Source: Candidatus Levybacteria bacterium RIFCSPLOWO2_01_FULL_39_10
GTDB lineage: Bacteria; Patescibacteriota; Microgenomatia; Levybacterales; UBA12049
Direction: 5' to 3'
Length of the DNA stretch: 23,450 nucleotides
Assembly: GCA_001782515.1 (NCBI GenBank)
Contig: MFOV01000017.1
Location: 1-23,450, forward strand
Shown one piece after another: positions 21,255 to 23,450 of the stretch (the stretch's first letter is position 1; every line of letters begins with the position of its first letter). Made by a program: the position numbers and the translations under genes. The notes beneath the pieces were generated by a model. The model saw only the letters and a program-made list of their open reading frames with translations, did no database searches and was not told the origin of the DNA.

Positions 21255-23450
21255 ATGTCTGATATTGGAAAATTAAATAAAACAGAGATTACAGAAGAAG
21301 TTAAAAAAGCATACCTTGATTATGCAATGTCTGTAATTGTATCGCGCGCGCTTCCTGATGTTAGAGACGGTTTGAAACCGGTTCACAGAAGAATTCTTTA
21401 TTCAATGTCTGAGCTGGGGCTATCACACAGCGCAAAATACTCAAAATCGGCAAAAATTGTAGGAGATGTTATGGGAAAATATCACCCGCATGGTGATATG
21501 CCGATATATGATGCTCTTGTTCGCCTTGCGCAGGATTTTTCCATGAGATATCCGCTTATCGACGGGCAGGGAAACTTTGGTTCAATGGACGGCGATCCTC
21601 CTGCTGCTATGCGCTACACCGAAGCCAGGCTTTCTGCAATAACAGCTGAGATGCTGACAGATCTTGATAAAGACACAGTTGAATTTTCGGACAACTTTGA
21701 CTCAACTCTTAAGGAACCAATGTATCTTCCATCAGTTCTTCCCAATATTCTTCTTATGGGAAGTGAGGGAATCGCAGTTGGGATGGCAACAAAAATTCCG
21801 CCTCACAATCTTTCGGAAGTAATTGATGCCGTAATTTACATGATAGGGAAAACAGTTATTACTAATGGGAAAGAATTAACAATTACAACAGAAGTAACAG
21901 TGGATGACCTGATGCAGTATATTAAAGGCCCAGATTTCCCGACATTTGGAGCAATTTACGATGCAGCGGAAATTAAAAATATGTATGCAACGGGCAAGGG
22001 GAAAATTCTTATCCGGGGACGTGCAGAAATCGAGGACATAGGGCAGGGAAAATCGGCAATTATAATAACAGAACTTCCGTACCAAACCAATAAAGCGCTT
22101 CTGGTTGCGCGCATCGCAAGTCTTGTTAAAGAAAAAAAGATAGATGGCGTATCTGATCTAAGAGACGAGTCGGATAGAAGAGGGGTAAGAATAGTTGTTG
22201 AACTTAAAAGAGATTCTTCACCGAAAAAAGTGCTTAACAATATTTTTAAATTTACAAGTCTTCAAACGTCTTTCCCGGCAAATATGGTCGCGCTCGTTGA
22301 CCAAACCCCCCAAATCCTTAATCTTAAAACAATTCTTGAAGAATACCTAAAACACAGATTTTTAGTCATTAAAAGGCGTTCCGAATATGAACTTGCACGC
22401 GCCCGGGAAAGACTCCACATCTTGGAAGGGCTTAAAATAGCTGTTGATAATCTGGATGCTGTAATTACAACTATCCGAAAATCAAAAACACAGGAAGAAG
22501 CAAAACAGAACTTAATCAAAAAATTCAAATTATCGGATATTCAGGCAACTGCAATTTTGGATTTACAATTGAGACGTTTAGCAGCGCTTGAGAGACAGAA
22601 GATTGAAGACGAATATCAGATGACAAAGGAAACAATTGCTTATCTTGAGGATCTTCTCGCGCATCCTGAAAAAATATTAAAAATCATAAAAGATGAAGCT
22701 ACATACATTAAAGAAAAGTATGGGGACGAAAGAAGAACAAAAATTTATAAAGGAAAAGTCGGGGAATTCTCAGAAGAAGACCTCATCCCAAATGAACCAA
22801 CTGTTATAACTCTTACTACAACAGGTTACATCAAAAGACAAAGTTTAGGCAGCTTCAGAACCCAGCAAAGAGGCGGAAAAGGAGTGATTGGCATGACAAC
22901 AAAGGACGAGGACGGAATTCTTCACATAAAATACGCAATGACCCATGACAATATTTTATTTTTTACAAATAGAGGAAAAGTCTATCAAACAAAAGCTTAC
23001 GAAATTGATGAATCCTCACGAACCAGCAAAGGCACCGCTGTTGTAAATCTTATAAATATAGAGTCCGGAGAAATTGTCGAATCATTCTCAACGTATAATA
23101 AGACCGACCAGTTTAAAAATATTTTTCTAACTACAAAAAGAGGAACAGTTAAAAAAACCTCCAAAAACGAATTTGAAAATATACGCCGTTCCGGCATTGT
23201 TGCTATAAAATTGGACAAAGGCGACGAGCTTGCATGGAGCAAACCCACCACAGGAAACGATCATATATTTATTTATACCAAAAACGGCAAATGCATAAGG
23301 TTTTCCGAAAGATCAGTGAGGCCATTGGGGCGGGCGACTCAGGGAGTTAGGGGAATAAAGCTCTCTTCAAACGACCAGGTGGTCGGAATGGACGTTGTGG
23401 GAAAGGGAATAAGCCCGCAGCTTCTGACTATTATGGAAAACGGTTACGGC
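21255..23450 (+). CDS. gyrA: DNA gyrase subunit A, 3' end cut by window edge
   Basis: GyrA forms the DNA break-and-reseal gate and wraps DNA. The frame is open for 732 codons to the window end without a stop. It starts MSDIGKLNKTEITEEVKKAY and continues with LDYAMSVIVSRALPDVRDGL, the standard opening. The catalytic tyrosine is Y120 in AAMRYTEAR. The C-terminal wrapping domain has the GyrA box QQRGGKG (22863-22883) and beta-propeller blades such as TTGYIKR and TNRGKVYQ, so it is GyrA rather than ParC. The quinolone-pocket residues are G80-D81-M82-P83-I84-Y85-D86, with Met where E. coli has Ser83. The ATG has no Shine-Dalgarno sequence. A few residues of blade structure and the C-terminal tail are missing. 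Confidence 0.96.
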   Translation, partial: MSDIGKLNKTEITEEVKKAYLDYAMSVIVSRALPDVRDGLKPVHRRILYSMSELGLSHSAKYSKSAKIVGDVMGKYHPHGDMPIYDALVRLAQDFSMRYPLIDGQGNFGSMDGDPPAAMRYTEARLSAITAEMLTDLDKDTVEFSDNFDSTLKEPMYLPSVLPNILLMGSEGIAVGMATKIPPHNLSEVIDAVIYMIGKTVITNGKELTITTEVTVDDLMQYIKGPDFPTFGAIYDAAEIKNMYATGKGKILIRGRAEIEDIGQGKSAIIITELPYQTNKALLVARIASLVKEKKIDGVSDLRDESDRRGVRIVVELKRDSSPKKVLNNIFKFTSLQTSFPANMVALVDQTPQILNLKTILEEYLKHRFLVIKRRSEYELARARERLHILEGLKIAVDNLDAVITTIRKSKTQEEAKQNLIKKFKLSDIQATAILDLQLRRLAALERQKIEDEYQMTKETIAYLEDLLAHPEKILKIIKDEATYIKEKYGDERRTKIYKGKVGEFSEEDLIPNEPTVITLTTTGYIKRQSLGSFRTQQRGGKGVIGMTTKDEDGILHIKYAMTHDNILFFTNRGKVYQTKAYEIDESSRTSKGTAVVNLINIESGEIVESFSTYNKTDQFKNIFLTTKRGTVKKTSKNEFENIRRSGIVAIKLDKGDELAWSKPTTGNDHIFIYTKNGKCIRFSERSVRPLGRATQGVRGIKLSSNDQVVGMDVVGKGISPQLLTIMENGYG

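Overview
The window is a compact, AT-rich bacterial chromosome segment. It carries 23 convincing protein genes (the two at the edges are cut off), plus a few very short reading frames. Genes overlap or abut, almost none has a Shine-Dalgarno sequence at normal spacing, and TGA is a stop codon. The type IV pilus set has a cytoplasmic/inner-membrane machine and several minor pilins, but no PilQ secretin or PilP. Small housekeeping proteins and short intergenic palindromes of the CCCGTTA...TAACGGG and TGCCTGCCGGCAGGCA kinds complete the picture. Together this suggests a Patescibacteria/CPR genome, most likely Microgenomates-like. That placement is inference from gene content and style, not from a marker tree.

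Region 1 (1-5712, plus strand) is a housekeeping block: tyrS (5' end missing), a 34-residue one-helix membrane peptide, recG, then rpmF-nusB-rnc and rpsP-KH protein-trmD. It covers tRNA charging, replication-fork repair, ribosomal proteins L32 and S16, transcription antitermination, rRNA processing and tRNA m1G37 methylation. Good promoters precede rpmF and rpsP, and the rpsP promoter predicts a leaderless mRNA.

Region 2 (5701-15971, minus strand) is a type IV pilus locus. In transcription order it reads pilB, pilT, pilC, major pilin, prepilin peptidase pilD, four minor pilin-like genes, then pilM, pilN and pilO. PilB and PilT are the extension and retraction motors, PilC the platform, PilM/N/O the alignment complex, and PilD processes the pilins. 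Promoters are visible before pilB, the major pilin, the PilX-like gene and probably pilM. The 3' ends of trmD and pilO overlap tail to tail by 12 bp.

Region 3 (16039-23450, plus strand) has a DNA polymerase III delta'-like gene, gyrB, a membrane H+-pyrophosphatase (hppA) and gyrA (3' end missing). Gyrase genes flank the ion-pumping pyrophosphatase.

The most interesting features are in the control regions. The hppA leader has a promoter, a 22-codon upstream reading frame that starts about where the mRNA should start and ends in an ATGA overlap with hppA, and a 14-bp inverted repeat burying the hppA start codon, with a second near-match arm allowing alternative pairing. A related element with different but compensating arm sequence sits before pilM. 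Other notable points are leaderless promoters whose -35 TTG lies exactly 12 codons in frame before the true start, a short frame after gyrB that repeats the GyrB C-terminal hexapeptide almost exactly, a GC-rich palindrome inside the gyrB coding region, a tandem AT-rich repeat inside pilD, and a 116-bp imperfect palindrome before gyrA.
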